Part shown: piece by piece, positions 1-8,931 of the stretch
Position numbering within the stretch: position 1 is the first letter of the stretch
How the letters are laid out: each line of letters opens with the position of its first letter
Assembly: GCA_049965515.1 (NCBI GenBank)
Contig: JBMFWG010000016.1
Location: 1-40,160 of the forward strand
Reading direction: 5' to 3'
From: UBA4572 sp049965515
Lineage (GTDB): Bacteria > Nitrospirota > Leptospirillia > Leptospirillales > Leptospirillaceae
DNA length: 40,160 nucleotides
Notes under the pieces: generated by a model
What the model was told of the DNA's origin: nothing
The model's database searches: none
What the model saw: only the letters and a program-made list of their open reading frames with translations
Program-made: the position numbers and the translations under genes

Positions 1-3000
1 CATCTCGATCATTCCGTCATCTTCCAGTCCTTCCACAACAATTCCATGGCCGAGCTCTCGTCCCATCTGGACGATCGCCCCGATGATTCCCAAGGTTTCG
101 AGAGGATTGACCCGGATATGGCGCAAAAGAGATTGGTCGATCTTGATCTTGTCGAAGGGAAGAGCGGCCATCCTTTGGAGCGTGCTGTATTCAGAGCCCA
201 TGTCGTCCATGGACAGGTTGATGCCCAGGGCCAGAAGACGGCTGATGGCCTCTCTGAATGCGCTGGAGTGGGTCAGGATCTGATTCTCCAGGACTTCAAG
301 TGTCAGGCGGGAGGGAGGAATCTGGTAGCGCTGGAGTCGATGGATGATCCACTCTCCGCAGGCAGGATGTACTAATGTTGTGGGGGCGATGTTGATCGAA
401 AGGTCCACGACGAGACCGCCCCGGTCCCATAGTGCAAGATGGGAAAGTGACTGATCGAGCCCTTCTTGAAAGAGCCATTCCAAGTCCGACTCCGTCAGTG
501 TCGGCAGAAAGAGCTCAGGCATGACAACCTCTCCATTGGGACGGGTCAGACGTGCCAGCGCTTCAACCCTTGTCAGTCCGTTGGTTTTGAGATCCACCAC
601 CGGCTGCATATACATGGACAGCCCTCCATGCCGGAGTTCTGTCCGGTAGGCCGCCCTTATCTCAGGGTGGATTCCTGAGGTTCTCAGCTCTCCCTGAAGG
701 CGTTTCTCGACCCTTTGCCTGAAACTCCGGGAAAATTGACGGGCCCAGGAGCTGTTGAACTGGTTCAGGTGTTCTCCTGCCATCACGATCCAGTGGTCAT
801 AGGGCCCCGCGAAAGTCTTTTCTTGGTCGACCGCCCCTATGGGAATTTCCAGGAGAGACCGGATGTGGGTTTGTGCCATCTTCCGAAAGGATTCGGGGAG
901 TTCCGGGTCTCGCAGGGAACGGGTCCTCAAGGTTGAGATTTCGAGAAGGGCCTCTCTGTCATAGGCCTCTTCGAAAAGCGGGGCAAGGATCTCTTTCTGA
1001 GGTCCTGTTGATGCCAGGATGACTCCTGCCTGGGACTGTGGCGGCAAAGAAAGATAAAAGACCCCAAGAATCCCCGGAAGGGTCTTGAGAAGATCTATCT
1101 CGGGACAGGCATCCTGAGATGGATCGAAGGGGAGCTCGGCCAGTGTGGCTTCCATATAACGGCCGATGGTGGCGATCTCGGCCTCAAGCTCGGTCCTGAT
1201 ATGATCTTCGATACGTTGGTCGACGATGGCCAGGATCTTGATCCGATCCCTGTCGGGTACCAGCCCCCGATGGATCTGGGAGCCCACCAGCTTGCGGTAG
1301 AGATTCATCCCCGCAACGAGGAGGCTGTTTGAGACCCCGGAGAGGCAATGAATTTGTCCGACAATTTTTGCCCGGGACAGAATTTCCTCCCATCGTGTCC
1401 GGGGCGAGAGCAGAAACCGGAGATGCTCGCTCTGACGGAGGGCCAACCTTCTGCGACCATCTTCTCCCAGAGGCTCGAGCAGGGTTCGGGATTCTGGCAG
1501 GCTGTCGAGCTTGCGGTAGAAGGCCTCCACGAATCGTTCGACAGCCGGGTCGATGGAGTCGGCGTATTTTTCGAGGAGAGCCTTCGCAACATCGTCATAG
1601 GGGTCGATTTCCCGAGAGGAGAGTCCCGCCTCGGGATCTCCGGCGAGATGCCACCACTTATCCCGGGCCAGCTTCTTTTCCTTGATGTGGCACAGGGCCC
1701 GGTCGGCCTCCCGGAGAAGAGTCTCGGGGTCGAGGGCGTCGGAGGGGTAAAAGGCGATTCCCAGGCTCAGCCCCATATGTGTCATCCGTCCAGGCAAGAC
1801 CTCGAACGGGGTCTCGACGGTCTGATGGAGTCGCTCGAGAAAGGGATGAAATTCCGGAGCCTCCGGATTAACAATATCCTCGACCACCAGGGCAAACTCG
1901 TCGCCTCCCAGGCGGGCAATAAAATCGTGGCTTCGGATGGTGCTCGACAGTCTCCGGGCAATCTCTTGCAAAAGGGTATCTCCGGCGGCATGGCCAAAGG
2001 TGTCATTGACGGGCTTGAAATCGTCCAGATCGAGGATGCCAACGATGAAACCACCCCCTTGGCGATTCTTTCGGGCCACGAGTCGCAAAAGATGGTCATC
2101 AAGGGCCGCCCGGTTAAGAAGCCCTGTCAATGGATCGTGCTGGGCCGAAAAGGTCAGGCGGGTGTTTTGTTCCAGAAGGTCCCGGATTTCAGTGATGTCA
2201 TTCAGGATGCCGACGAAGTGCGTGATGCTCCCCCCAGGGTTTCTGACGGGGGCGAGGGTCAGCTGGTTCCAGAAGGTCGAGCCGTCTTTTCGGTAGTTTA
2301 GGATCTGTCCCCGAAAGTTCTGCCCGGAGTCGAGGGCTCGCCGGATCTCGTCCACAGTCTCCCGATCGCTTCTCTCCCCCTGAAGAAAGCGGCAGTCTCG
2401 CCCGACGACCTCATCGTGGCGGTAGCCCGTCATGGTGGTAAAGGCCTCATTGGTGTAAATGATCCGGCGTTGGCTGTCGATGATGATGACCCCTTCATGG
2501 ACGGCCGCAAGGGCTCGTGCAAGGAGAATCTCCTCCTCCCGGGCATTCTTCCTGAGGGTGATGTCAGAGAGGGTCCAGAGGGTATCGAATCCTTCCTGCT
2601 CGAAGGGAACTCCGGACATTTCAAGCCATCTCGGCTCTCCATTTTCGGGAAGGTCGATGGGGATTTCCAGGGAGAGACGTTTCTTCTGGCGGGAGGGGAC
2701 GAGAATGCCCGCCTCAAGTCCGGGCGGTTCGGCCGGGTCTCCCAGGATCTCGAGAATCCTCCGTCCTTCGAAGGGGCCAGAACGGTGGAGGAGTTCTTCC
2801 ATTCGTGTGTTGGCAAAACGGACAACCGATCCCTCGGTCAGGATGATGCCCAGGGAGGAGGCCTCGAGGATTGCGGCATTGAGAGCGCTCGTTCGCCTCT
2901 CGGCTGACCGGAGATCGAGTCGATCAAGACCCCGGGAAAGGCTTTGGGCAAATTCTTCCAGGATGCTTCGGACCGGCTCCTCAAACTCCTGCCTGTTTCC

Positions 3001-4749
3001 GAAGTAAAGGGAAAAGAGTCCCCAGAGGCGTCCCTTATGGAAAACAGGGAGGACGGCGAGGCTTTTGATCCCATACCTCCGGGCGCTCTCTTCCCAGGAG
3101 GATGATCCGGATGAATGGGAAAGCGATGTCTCGAAGATGGCCCGACCTTCCCGGAAGGCTCGACCTGTCGGTTCTTGTCCGTTGGTGGAGTCAGTCCCGA
3201 CGGAGAAGGGGAACTCCCGAAGGAGGTCGGTCACTCCCGAGGCGGCCAAGAACTCGATCTTGCCGTGGGGATTAGGAGTGCCGATCCAGGAGAGTACGAC
3301 CCCCAATTGGGTCATGGCAAGGTCGCAAAGATCCTTGAAGAGTCGTTTCTCATCCTCGACCGTCGCCAGGATGACATGGCTTTGGGCATGGAACTCATTG
3401 ACCGCGGCGATCCGCTCGAGGGCTCGGGCATGAAGGTGAAGCTCTGTGATGTCATGGATGATCGCGACGAGAAGCTCCTCGTCTCCTATTTTCGTTGTTG
3501 TGGCGAACAGGTCAGCCCAAAGGGGCTCCCCTGTCTTTCTCCGTCCACGGACATCTGTCACCCGGACCCTTCCCTCGTGCAAGACCGCAGGGTAGAGGAG
3601 GCTTCCGACCCGAAGGAATTCTTCGTCGTCGAGGAGAAGACATCGGACTGATTTTCCTTCGATCTCTTCGGAGCGCTCATATCCGAGTATTTCGAGAAGT
3701 CGGGCGTTCACTGTCACAATGGTCCGGTCACGGATCAGGAGGATTCCGGGGAGGGCGTTGTGGAGAAGGGCCTTCTTGAGGGCGAGAGCCTCTTGACAGC
3801 TTCGGAGGATCTGGAGGCGCTCGAGTCCCCGGGAGAGATCCCGGGCAAGTTCCGAGAGAACTTCCTGAAGGAGAGTGTCTAAGGCCATGGGGAGGTGATG
3901 ATAATAGAGGGTGAGAACGAGGCGCTCTTCTTCGTCTCCTGTGATGGGGATGGCGGCTTGGCTTTTGAATCCGAAGCGACTGATCACCTCCCGAAGCTGA
4001 AGGGCAAAGGGCGTCGCTTCTCCTGGCCGGGTTTCCTCAAAGCCGAGATTATAGACCGGCTCTCCGCTCTTCCATGCCAGATAGGGGGCACTGGGAATTC
4101 CGGCGATCTCCGGGCTGGACGGGATTCGGACAGAATCGAGCCATCCGTTCTCGCCGTTTGAAGCGAGGATATGAAAGTCTCCGTCCTCTCCGGGGTGTCC
4201 AATCCAGGCGAGAGCGATTCCTTCAAGAGAGGAGGCCAGCCGGCATAGGGTGTGATAGAGGGAAAGCTTGTCAGGGGGCGACAGAAGGGTCCGGTTGGCC
4301 TCAATCAGGAGTTGAAGAGAGTCCGACAGGGTCTTTCTCTCCCGATCGGCGGATTTTTGGCGACTGATGTCCCGGGCACAGTGGAGAGCATAGGAGGTGC
4401 CATTTCTGATAAAGGGTCGGGAACGAATTTCGACGGGGAAGAGCGTCCCATCTCGTCTTTTATGCCAGGTTTCGACGGTTAAAATCCTGGCAGGGGGGAG
4501 GGCGAGGATCTCTTCGATATGCCGGGTCAGCCGGTCTTCGGCCCATTCGGGCTCCCATAGGGAGATCGGACGGTGGAGGAGCTCCTCGACCCGATAGCCC
4601 AGTGAGTTGGCAAGGGAGGGGACGGAAAAAACCAAAAGTCCTTTTTTGTCGGTGATGTAGGTGGCATCGGTCGCCATCTCGAGAAGGAGAAGAAGCCATT
4701 CCCGGCTGTCTCCCTGGATTTCCGAAGAACCGGTCGAGTCACTCTCCAT
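1..4749 (-). CDS. Multi-sensor PAS/GAF/LOV-GGDEF-globin-like-EAL cyclic-di-GMP protein, 3' end outside window
   Basis: An uninterrupted reading frame runs from ATG at 4749 to the left edge (1583 codons). Domains in order, approximate residues: PAS 17-128, GAF 145-300, PAS 320-445, GAF 445-600, PAS 620-732, LOV-type PAS 740-860, GGDEF 867-1017, globin-like helical domain 1054-1165, a GAF-like linker to 1360, EAL from 1367. GGDEF (from G948) is intact and preceded by an RxxD inhibitory site (RSHD). The EAL domain has E1396, a SIN motif, a DD pair (DDMGSEYSTL instead of the usual DDFGTGYSSL) and KID, so both cyclase and phosphodiesterase activity are possible. The LOV-type domain reads GRDCRFLQG with C786. 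A GGAG lies 9 nt before the start. No membrane segment is seen, so it is probably a cytoplasmic sensor-effector. Residue frame is consistent across all landmarks, arguing against frameshifts. The end of the EAL domain is not visible. Confidence 0.93.
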   Translation of the reverse strand, partial: MESDSTGSSEIQGDSREWLLLLLEMATDATYITDKKGLLVFSVPSLANSLGYRVEELLHRPISLWEPEWAEDRLTRHIEEILALPPARILTVETWHKRRDGTLFPVEIRSRPFIRNGTSYALHCARDISRQKSADRERKTLSDSLQLLIEANRTLLSPPDKLSLYHTLCRLASSLEGIALAWIGHPGEDGDFHILASNGENGWLDSVRIPSSPEIAGIPSAPYLAWKSGEPVYNLGFEETRPGEATPFALQLREVISRFGFKSQAAIPITGDEEERLVLTLYYHHLPMALDTLLQEVLSELARDLSRGLERLQILRSCQEALALKKALLHNALPGILLIRDRTIVTVNARLLEILGYERSEEIEGKSVRCLLLDDEEFLRVGSLLYPAVLHEGRVRVTDVRGRRKTGEPLWADLFATTTKIGDEELLVAIIHDITELHLHARALERIAAVNEFHAQSHVILATVEDEKRLFKDLCDLAMTQLGVVLSWIGTPNPHGKIEFLAASGVTDLLREFPFSVGTDSTNGQEPTGRAFREGRAIFETSLSHSSGSSSWEESARRYGIKSLAVLPVFHKGRLWGLFSLYFGNRQEFEEPVRSILEEFAQSLSRGLDRLDLRSAERRTSALNAAILEASSLGIILTEGSVVRFANTRMEELLHRSGPFEGRRILEILGDPAEPPGLEAGILVPSRQKKRLSLEIPIDLPENGEPRWLEMSGVPFEQEGFDTLWTLSDITLRKNAREEEILLARALAAVHEGVIIIDSQRRIIYTNEAFTTMTGYRHDEVVGRDCRFLQGERSDRETVDEIRRALDSGQNFRGQILNYRKDGSTFWNQLTLAPVRNPGGSITHFVGILNDITEIRDLLEQNTRLTFSAQHDPLTGLLNRAALDDHLLRLVARKNRQGGGFIVGILDLDDFKPVNDTFGHAAGDTLLQEIARRLSSTIRSHDFIARLGGDEFALVVEDIVNPEAPEFHPFLERLHQTVETPFEVLPGRMTHMGLSLGIAFYPSDALDPETLLREADRALCHIKEKKLARDKWWHLAGDPEAGLSSREIDPYDDVAKALLEKYADSIDPAVERFVEAFYRKLDSLPESRTLLEPLGEDGRRRLALRQSEHLRFLLSPRTRWEEILSRAKIVGQIHCLSGVSNSLLVAGMNLYRKLVGSQIHRGLVPDRDRIKILAIVDQRIEDHIRTELEAEIATIGRYMEATLAELPFDPSQDACPEIDLLKTLPGILGVFYLSLPPQSQAGVILASTGPQKEILAPLFEEAYDREALLEISTLRTRSLRDPELPESFRKMAQTHIRSLLEIPIGAVDQEKTFAGPYDHWIVMAGEHLNQFNSSWARQFSRSFRQRVEKRLQGELRTSGIHPEIRAAYRTELRHGGLSMYMQPVVDLKTNGLTRVEALARLTRPNGEVVMPELFLPTLTESDLEWLFQEGLDQSLSHLALWDRGGLVVDLSINIAPTTLVHPACGEWIIHRLQRYQIPPSRLTLEVLENQILTHSSAFREAISRLLALGINLSMDDMGSEYSTLQRMAALPFDKIKIDQSLLRHIRVNPLETLGIIGAIVQMGRELGHGIVVEGLEDDGMIEM

Positions 4750-4765
4750 GGAGGGAGTCTCCAGG

Positions 4766-4790
4766 GTGTGGGCAGGGGGAACTCCCACAC
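4766..4790 (-). promoter_or_regulatory. Stem-loop in the 5' leader of the multi-sensor gene
   Basis: Perfect 7-bp arms (GTGTGGG at 4766-4772, CCCACAC at 4784-4790) enclose an 11-nt loop, ending just upstream of the presumed ribosome binding site of the gene starting at 4749. It could modulate translation; no known riboswitch was recognised. Confidence 0.35.
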
Positions 4791-4917
4791 ACTACTTCAG
4801 CAGGGTCCCTGCCCTTGACATCCTCCCCTTCGAGCCATCTCCCCTTATCAAGGGAGGACCCGCCTTTCCACAGAACTTCTCGATATGAGGATCGAGGAAG
4901 GATGATCGAAGGATGTT

Positions 4918-4940
4918 GTATGGTGGAAAGTATACCATAC
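4918..4940. promoter_or_regulatory. Inverted repeat, candidate operator between divergent genes
   Basis: GTATGGT (4918-4924) and ACCATAC (4934-4940) form perfect 7-bp arms around a 9-bp centre. The site is AT-richer than its surroundings and sits between two divergently transcribed signalling genes, about 37 bp upstream of a promoter-like -35 element. This is typical of a dimeric repressor or activator site; the regulator is unknown. Confidence 0.45.
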
Positions 4941-4976
4941 GAAAAGATGAGTGATCCGGGTCACCTCTTTCGCCCC

Positions 4977-5006
4977 TTGAAATCGGTTCGATGCTCCCAT
5001 TATAGT
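4977..5006 (+). promoter_or_regulatory. Sigma-70-type promoter for the cupin gene
   Basis: TTGAAA (4977-4982) and TATAGT (5001-5006) are separated by 18 bp, each one mismatch from consensus. The predicted transcript start is near 5013, giving a leader of about 30 nt that contains the AGGGGA ribosome binding site at 5034-5039. Confidence 0.55.
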
Positions 5007-5045
5007 TAATAAGGCTGATGTTAAAAAAATTTCAGGGGATTGATG

Positions 5046-5699
5046 ATGTTACTTCATGCCGACCGCTCCCAGCGGGTTGTTGTCCTTCCAGAGAACCGGC
5101 TCTGGGCCGAGCGGCAAGAGGGGGGGGCCATCTGCCGCCTCGAGAACCTCCCCGGGGCCCTTGAGTCCTCCTTTCTGAGGCTTCCTCCGGGCTCCTCCTT
5201 GGAGCCAGACTCTCGAGATCTTGAGATTTTTGTTCTTGAAGGTCGACTTGAGGTGGGTGGCCGGGGTTGGCCGGCCGGAAGCTACCTGCGCATTGCCGCA
5301 GAGTCGGGCCTTTCGGTTCTTGCCGGCGAGCCGTCCCTTCTCTTCCTGAAGGCGGGAACCTTTCCTGAAGCGGACCGGAAAAGCGCTGGCCTCGAGACGG
5401 CGGGGGTACGCTTTTCCCCCGGACTTGTTCCTGGTCTTTCCGTTCTTCCCCTCTTTTCGGGAGGAACGGCCAACACCGCCTTGGTGCGCTGGGAACCGGG
5501 GACGGTCTTTCAGCCCCACCGGCACTTCGGAGGGGAGGAGATTCTGGTGATCTCGGGAACCTTCCAGGACGAACATGGTTCCTACCCCGCGGGAAGCTGG
5601 TACCGGGCTCCCCACATGAGCCGCCACCATCCCTTCTCACAGGAGGGGTGCCTCATCTTCGTCAAGACGGGCCATCTTCAGGATGCCAGCGCTGCGTGA
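5046..5699 (+). CDS. ChrR-like double-cupin protein
   Basis: 217 residues with two cupin-like halves. The C-terminal half carries the metal-binding cupin pattern (PHRHFGGEEILV, followed by a proline/glycine-rich turn and a second histidine cluster, MSRHHPF). The N-terminal half lacks the histidines and looks degenerate. This resembles the cupin domain of ChrR, the zinc anti-sigma factor, but there is no N-terminal anti-sigma helical domain and no neighbouring ECF sigma gene. A metal-binding sensor or small enzyme is therefore as likely as an anti-sigma factor. Possible starts are TTG 5040, ATG 5043 and ATG 5046; the last has the best spacing (6 nt) from AGGGGA at 5034-5039. The stop is 28 bp before GTG 5728 of the following c-di-GMP gene, so the two are probably cotranscribed and functionally linked. 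Confidence 0.8.
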   Translation: MLLHADRSQRVVVLPENRLWAERQEGGAICRLENLPGALESSFLRLPPGSSLEPDSRDLEIFVLEGRLEVGGRGWPAGSYLRIAAESGLSVLAGEPSLLFLKAGTFPEADRKSAGLETAGVRFSPGLVPGLSVLPLFSGGTANTALVRWEPGTVFQPHRHFGGEEILVISGTFQDEHGSYPAGSWYRAPHMSRHHPFSQEGCLIFVKTGHLQDASAA

Positions 5700-5727
5700 C
5701 GAAGAAAAGACGAAGGGGGATGTTTTT

Positions 5728-8700
5728 GTGAACCCCGAGATGACCGATCGTGAAGAGATAACCCGGGCTGTTCTTCACTCGAATCGACTCCTTGTGCGGT
5801 CGGTTGCTGCCCCCCTTGAGTCCACCTTCGAATCTCTCTGCCTGATTCTCGTGGAGGAGCTCTCGGCCCGCCTTGTGGTCATCGGCCGTCTCAACCCCGA
5901 CGATCTCTCCATTCGTCCGGTGGCGTCCGAAGGAGCCGCCCAGGAATATTTTTCGGGTCTTGTCCTTTCCGCCTCCAGTGATTCTCTTATGGGGCAAGGT
6001 CCATCAGGACAGGTCATGAGGTCAGGTGTCCCCATGGTCGCGCAGCTTCCCGAGGCGCTTCCGCCAGTGCCGGAGCTCCACGATCGGGTCCGCCGCTTTG
6101 ACCTGGGCGGAAGCGCCGTGGCTCCCATCTATACCTCGGAAGGGCTCTGGGGCCTCATCTCCGTCTATCGAAGCTCCCATGCCTCTTTCAGCCCCGACAT
6201 CCTTCCCCTTCTTCAGAGCTTTGCCCGGGACATCGGAGACTTCCTTGACCGGCGCCGGGAGTTCAAGGAGCTGTCCCTTCGCCGCTCCTTCCAGGAGGCG
6301 ATCGAATCCTTCCAGTCCCGTCTTCTTCGGGGCCTCTCGGTGGAGGAGATCTTTTCGGCCCTTCTTGAATGTGTTGTCGACCGGATGAGCTTTCCTGCCG
6401 CATTTCTTGTGGAGGAGCCCCAGGAGTTGGCGTCGACCCTCTCTCCCCGTCTTGAGAAATACCGTCTCTCTCATGAGGCCCTCCCGGGGGAATTCTGGGA
6501 CGAGTCGGTGAGCAAGGCTTTCGCCCAGGGGCTTCATGAGGCTCCCCTTCCCGGCATACCCCCGGAGGAGATCTTTCTGTTTATCCCTTCGGATTCATCC
6601 CTGTGGTCATCGTCTCTTCGGAGCTCTCTCTCGGATTTCTCCCTGGGGGGCGGGCTCCTTTTTTCTCTTGAAGCTCTGGAAGATCCCCCCAAAAAGATCT
6701 CGCTTTTGATCGGGACCCGATCGATCCATCCCCCCTCCCCGGAGACCGTCGAGCTTCTTGCCCAGCTCATCAATGGAACCCGAATGGCCTTGTCCCAAAG
6801 TCGTGACCGGAGCCGCCTGGCCCTTTATGCCCAATTTTATCGGGCCATCGGCGCAATCGGGAAGCTTCTGGCCCGTCATCCGGCCCCCCAGGACCTTTAC
6901 GACGGCGTCTGTGAGGCCCTTGTCGAAGCCACGGGGATCGATCTGGCCTTTGTCTCGCTCGTTGCTCCCGGGAATCAGGTTCGCGTGGTCTCGGCCCGGG
7001 GAAGAGCCCGGGATTTTATAGACGGGGCCGTCTTTTCGGTCGATCCTGAGGATCCCGGACGCTGCCTGATTCACAGCCGGACGCTGGGAACCAGTGACGT
7101 CGTTGAGTTTCCTCTTGTGGAGGAGTGGCTGTGCTCCGATGCGGTGCGCGAGGTGGCCCGTCCATGGCATCTCCGGAACACGCTGACGGTTTCATTTGCC
7201 AAGGATGGCAACCGAATTGGCATCCTTGGAGTGATATCCAGAGAAGAGGGACTCTTTGACAAGACCCTTGTGGGGCTTCTAGACGGCATATCCAAGGACA
7301 TCTCCTTTTCTTTGGAGTTTCTCGACCGTCAGGAGAGGCTGAAGGTTCTGGCGTCCATCGACCCCCTGACCAACTTGCCAAACCGTACGGCCTTTGTGGG
7401 CGAGCTGGGACGCCTGACGTCGAGTCGGCCGGATCTTGTTCTTGCCGTGGGGATTCTGGACATTGACGGCTTCAAAAACTGGAACGATGCCTTTGGTCAC
7501 ATTGAAGGGGATCGGCTTCTCCAGACCCTGGCCCGGGAGCTTCCGGGGATTCTTCCGGAGGGCGCCTTCCTGGCCCGGATGGGGGGAGATGAATTCGGCC
7601 TCTGCCTTTCCTCTTTCGGAGCTGTCGATCGTCGGAGGATTGAGGAGATCTCCCGGAAGATCCTTGATCTCGGTCTACACCTCGACGGGGGACACAATCT
7701 GGTGACCGTCAGTCTGGGATGGGCCATCTTCCCCGATGATGCGAACACCCCCGCGGAGCTTCTGGCCCGGGCTGACGAGTCGCTCTTTGCTGCCAAAGCC
7801 GCAGGACGGAATCGTTCGACCCTCTTCGGCCCGGAGATCGCCCAGGCTATGGTCTCTCGGGTGGAGACACGCCGATCCTTTCCCCAGGCCCTTGAACGCG
7901 GGGAGATTCTCTTTTGGCTCCAGCCTCAGGTCGATGTGCGGGGGGGGCGTGTAGAAGGGGTCGAGATGCTGGTGCGCTGGAAGAGAGAGGAAGGGATGGT
8001 TCCCCCGGGATTCTTTATTCCCGAGGTCGAACGGGAGCCGGCCCTGATCAGAAAGCTCGGATGCCATGCCCTGAGCGAAGCCTGCCGGCTGAGACGGGAG
8101 CTCTCGTCACCGCATCCTCCTCTCCGGATCTCCCTGAACATTGGGGCCAAACACTTTCTTCATCCGGCCTTTCTCGACGATGTCGACGCCGCCCTTCGCG
8201 GGGAGCCGGGGACGGGTCTTGTGATCGAGGTGACTGAGGGGGCGTCTCTCGAAAGCCCCGAACGGACCGGTCGGATTCGGGAGGAGTTGCGGCGTCGGGG
8301 GCTTGAACTCTCCCTCGACGACTTCGGGACCGGCTTCTCCTCCCTCCACCATGTGGCCGACCTGGTGCCGGATGAAATCAAGCTCGACGGAAGCTTCATG
8401 AGGAGTTTCCGTATGCGAACCAACGCCTTTGCCGTCGTCGGCTCGACCCTTCTTTTGACGGATCTTTCCGGAAGCCGCCTTGTGGGTGAGGGGATCGAAC
8501 ATCGTTCTGACATTGAGCTCTGGCTTCGGATGGGAGGCTCTCTGGTCCAGGGGTACTTCTTTGCCAAGCCCATGTCCCTCGACGACTTCAAAGACTTTTA
8601 CGCACGACCGCTTCCCGAGATCGCCCTTCCTCCGGTTTATCCGGTAGAGGAGCTCCCCTTTCTCAAATACGCCTTCCGGACAACAGAAGAGGCGTCCGGC

Positions 8701-8931
8701 GACTTTGGAGCCCTTCCGGGATTGTCCTGTCCTCTCGACAGCTGGTTCGATCTTCGGTCCGTTCATTACTACCATCTTCCCTCCTGGCATGCGGCTTGGG
8801 AGGCTCACCGGAAGTTTCACCAGGGAGGAGGAGCTTTGGGAGCCGCTGAATCCGCCCGCCTTGAAGTGCCTCTCCAGGCTCTTCGGGAAGAGATGGACGC
8901 CTATTTGCAGGCCCTTCCCCTTCGGATCTAG
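5728..8931 (+). CDS. GAF-GGDEF-EAL cyclic-di-GMP protein with C-terminal CZB-like domain
   Basis: 1067 residues from GTG 5728, chosen because AAGGGGG lies 8 nt upstream; the frame stays open to ATG 5683, which would overlap the cupin gene. Order: GAF about 20-165, a poorly recognised sensory region, GAF about 390-540, GGDEF (from G619), EAL (about 730-985), then a short helical tail. GGDEF is intact but has no RxxD inhibitory site at the usual place. The EAL motif reads E746-M-L; SLN, the glutamate of EVTE, DDFGTGFSSL and KLD are all kept, so phosphodiesterase activity is plausible. The tail has C1001 in a CPLDSWF context, then H1027 and H1031 (HRKFH), matching the spacing of three of the four zinc ligands of CZB domains; no histidine is found at the usual first position. 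The stop coincides with the start of a transposase remnant. Confidence 0.93.
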   Translation: MNPEMTDREEITRAVLHSNRLLVRSVAAPLESTFESLCLILVEELSARLVVIGRLNPDDLSIRPVASEGAAQEYFSGLVLSASSDSLMGQGPSGQVMRSGVPMVAQLPEALPPVPELHDRVRRFDLGGSAVAPIYTSEGLWGLISVYRSSHASFSPDILPLLQSFARDIGDFLDRRREFKELSLRRSFQEAIESFQSRLLRGLSVEEIFSALLECVVDRMSFPAAFLVEEPQELASTLSPRLEKYRLSHEALPGEFWDESVSKAFAQGLHEAPLPGIPPEEIFLFIPSDSSLWSSSLRSSLSDFSLGGGLLFSLEALEDPPKKISLLIGTRSIHPPSPETVELLAQLINGTRMALSQSRDRSRLALYAQFYRAIGAIGKLLARHPAPQDLYDGVCEALVEATGIDLAFVSLVAPGNQVRVVSARGRARDFIDGAVFSVDPEDPGRCLIHSRTLGTSDVVEFPLVEEWLCSDAVREVARPWHLRNTLTVSFAKDGNRIGILGVISREEGLFDKTLVGLLDGISKDISFSLEFLDRQERLKVLASIDPLTNLPNRTAFVGELGRLTSSRPDLVLAVGILDIDGFKNWNDAFGHIEGDRLLQTLARELPGILPEGAFLARMGGDEFGLCLSSFGAVDRRRIEEISRKILDLGLHLDGGHNLVTVSLGWAIFPDDANTPAELLARADESLFAAKAAGRNRSTLFGPEIAQAMVSRVETRRSFPQALERGEILFWLQPQVDVRGGRVEGVEMLVRWKREEGMVPPGFFIPEVEREPALIRKLGCHALSEACRLRRELSSPHPPLRISLNIGAKHFLHPAFLDDVDAALRGEPGTGLVIEVTEGASLESPERTGRIREELRRRGLELSLDDFGTGFSSLHHVADLVPDEIKLDGSFMRSFRMRTNAFAVVGSTLLLTDLSGSRLVGEGIEHRSDIELWLRMGGSLVQGYFFAKPMSLDDFKDFYARPLPEIALPPVYPVEELPFLKYAFRTTEEASGDFGALPGLSCPLDSWFDLRSVHYYHLPSWHAAWEAHRKFHQGGGALGAAESARLEVPLQALREEMDAYLQALPLRI

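Noticed and set aside
1348..2301. 317-codon open frame on the plus strand
   Set aside because: It is opposite the LOV/GGDEF part of the multi-sensor gene, whose frame is supported by many motifs.
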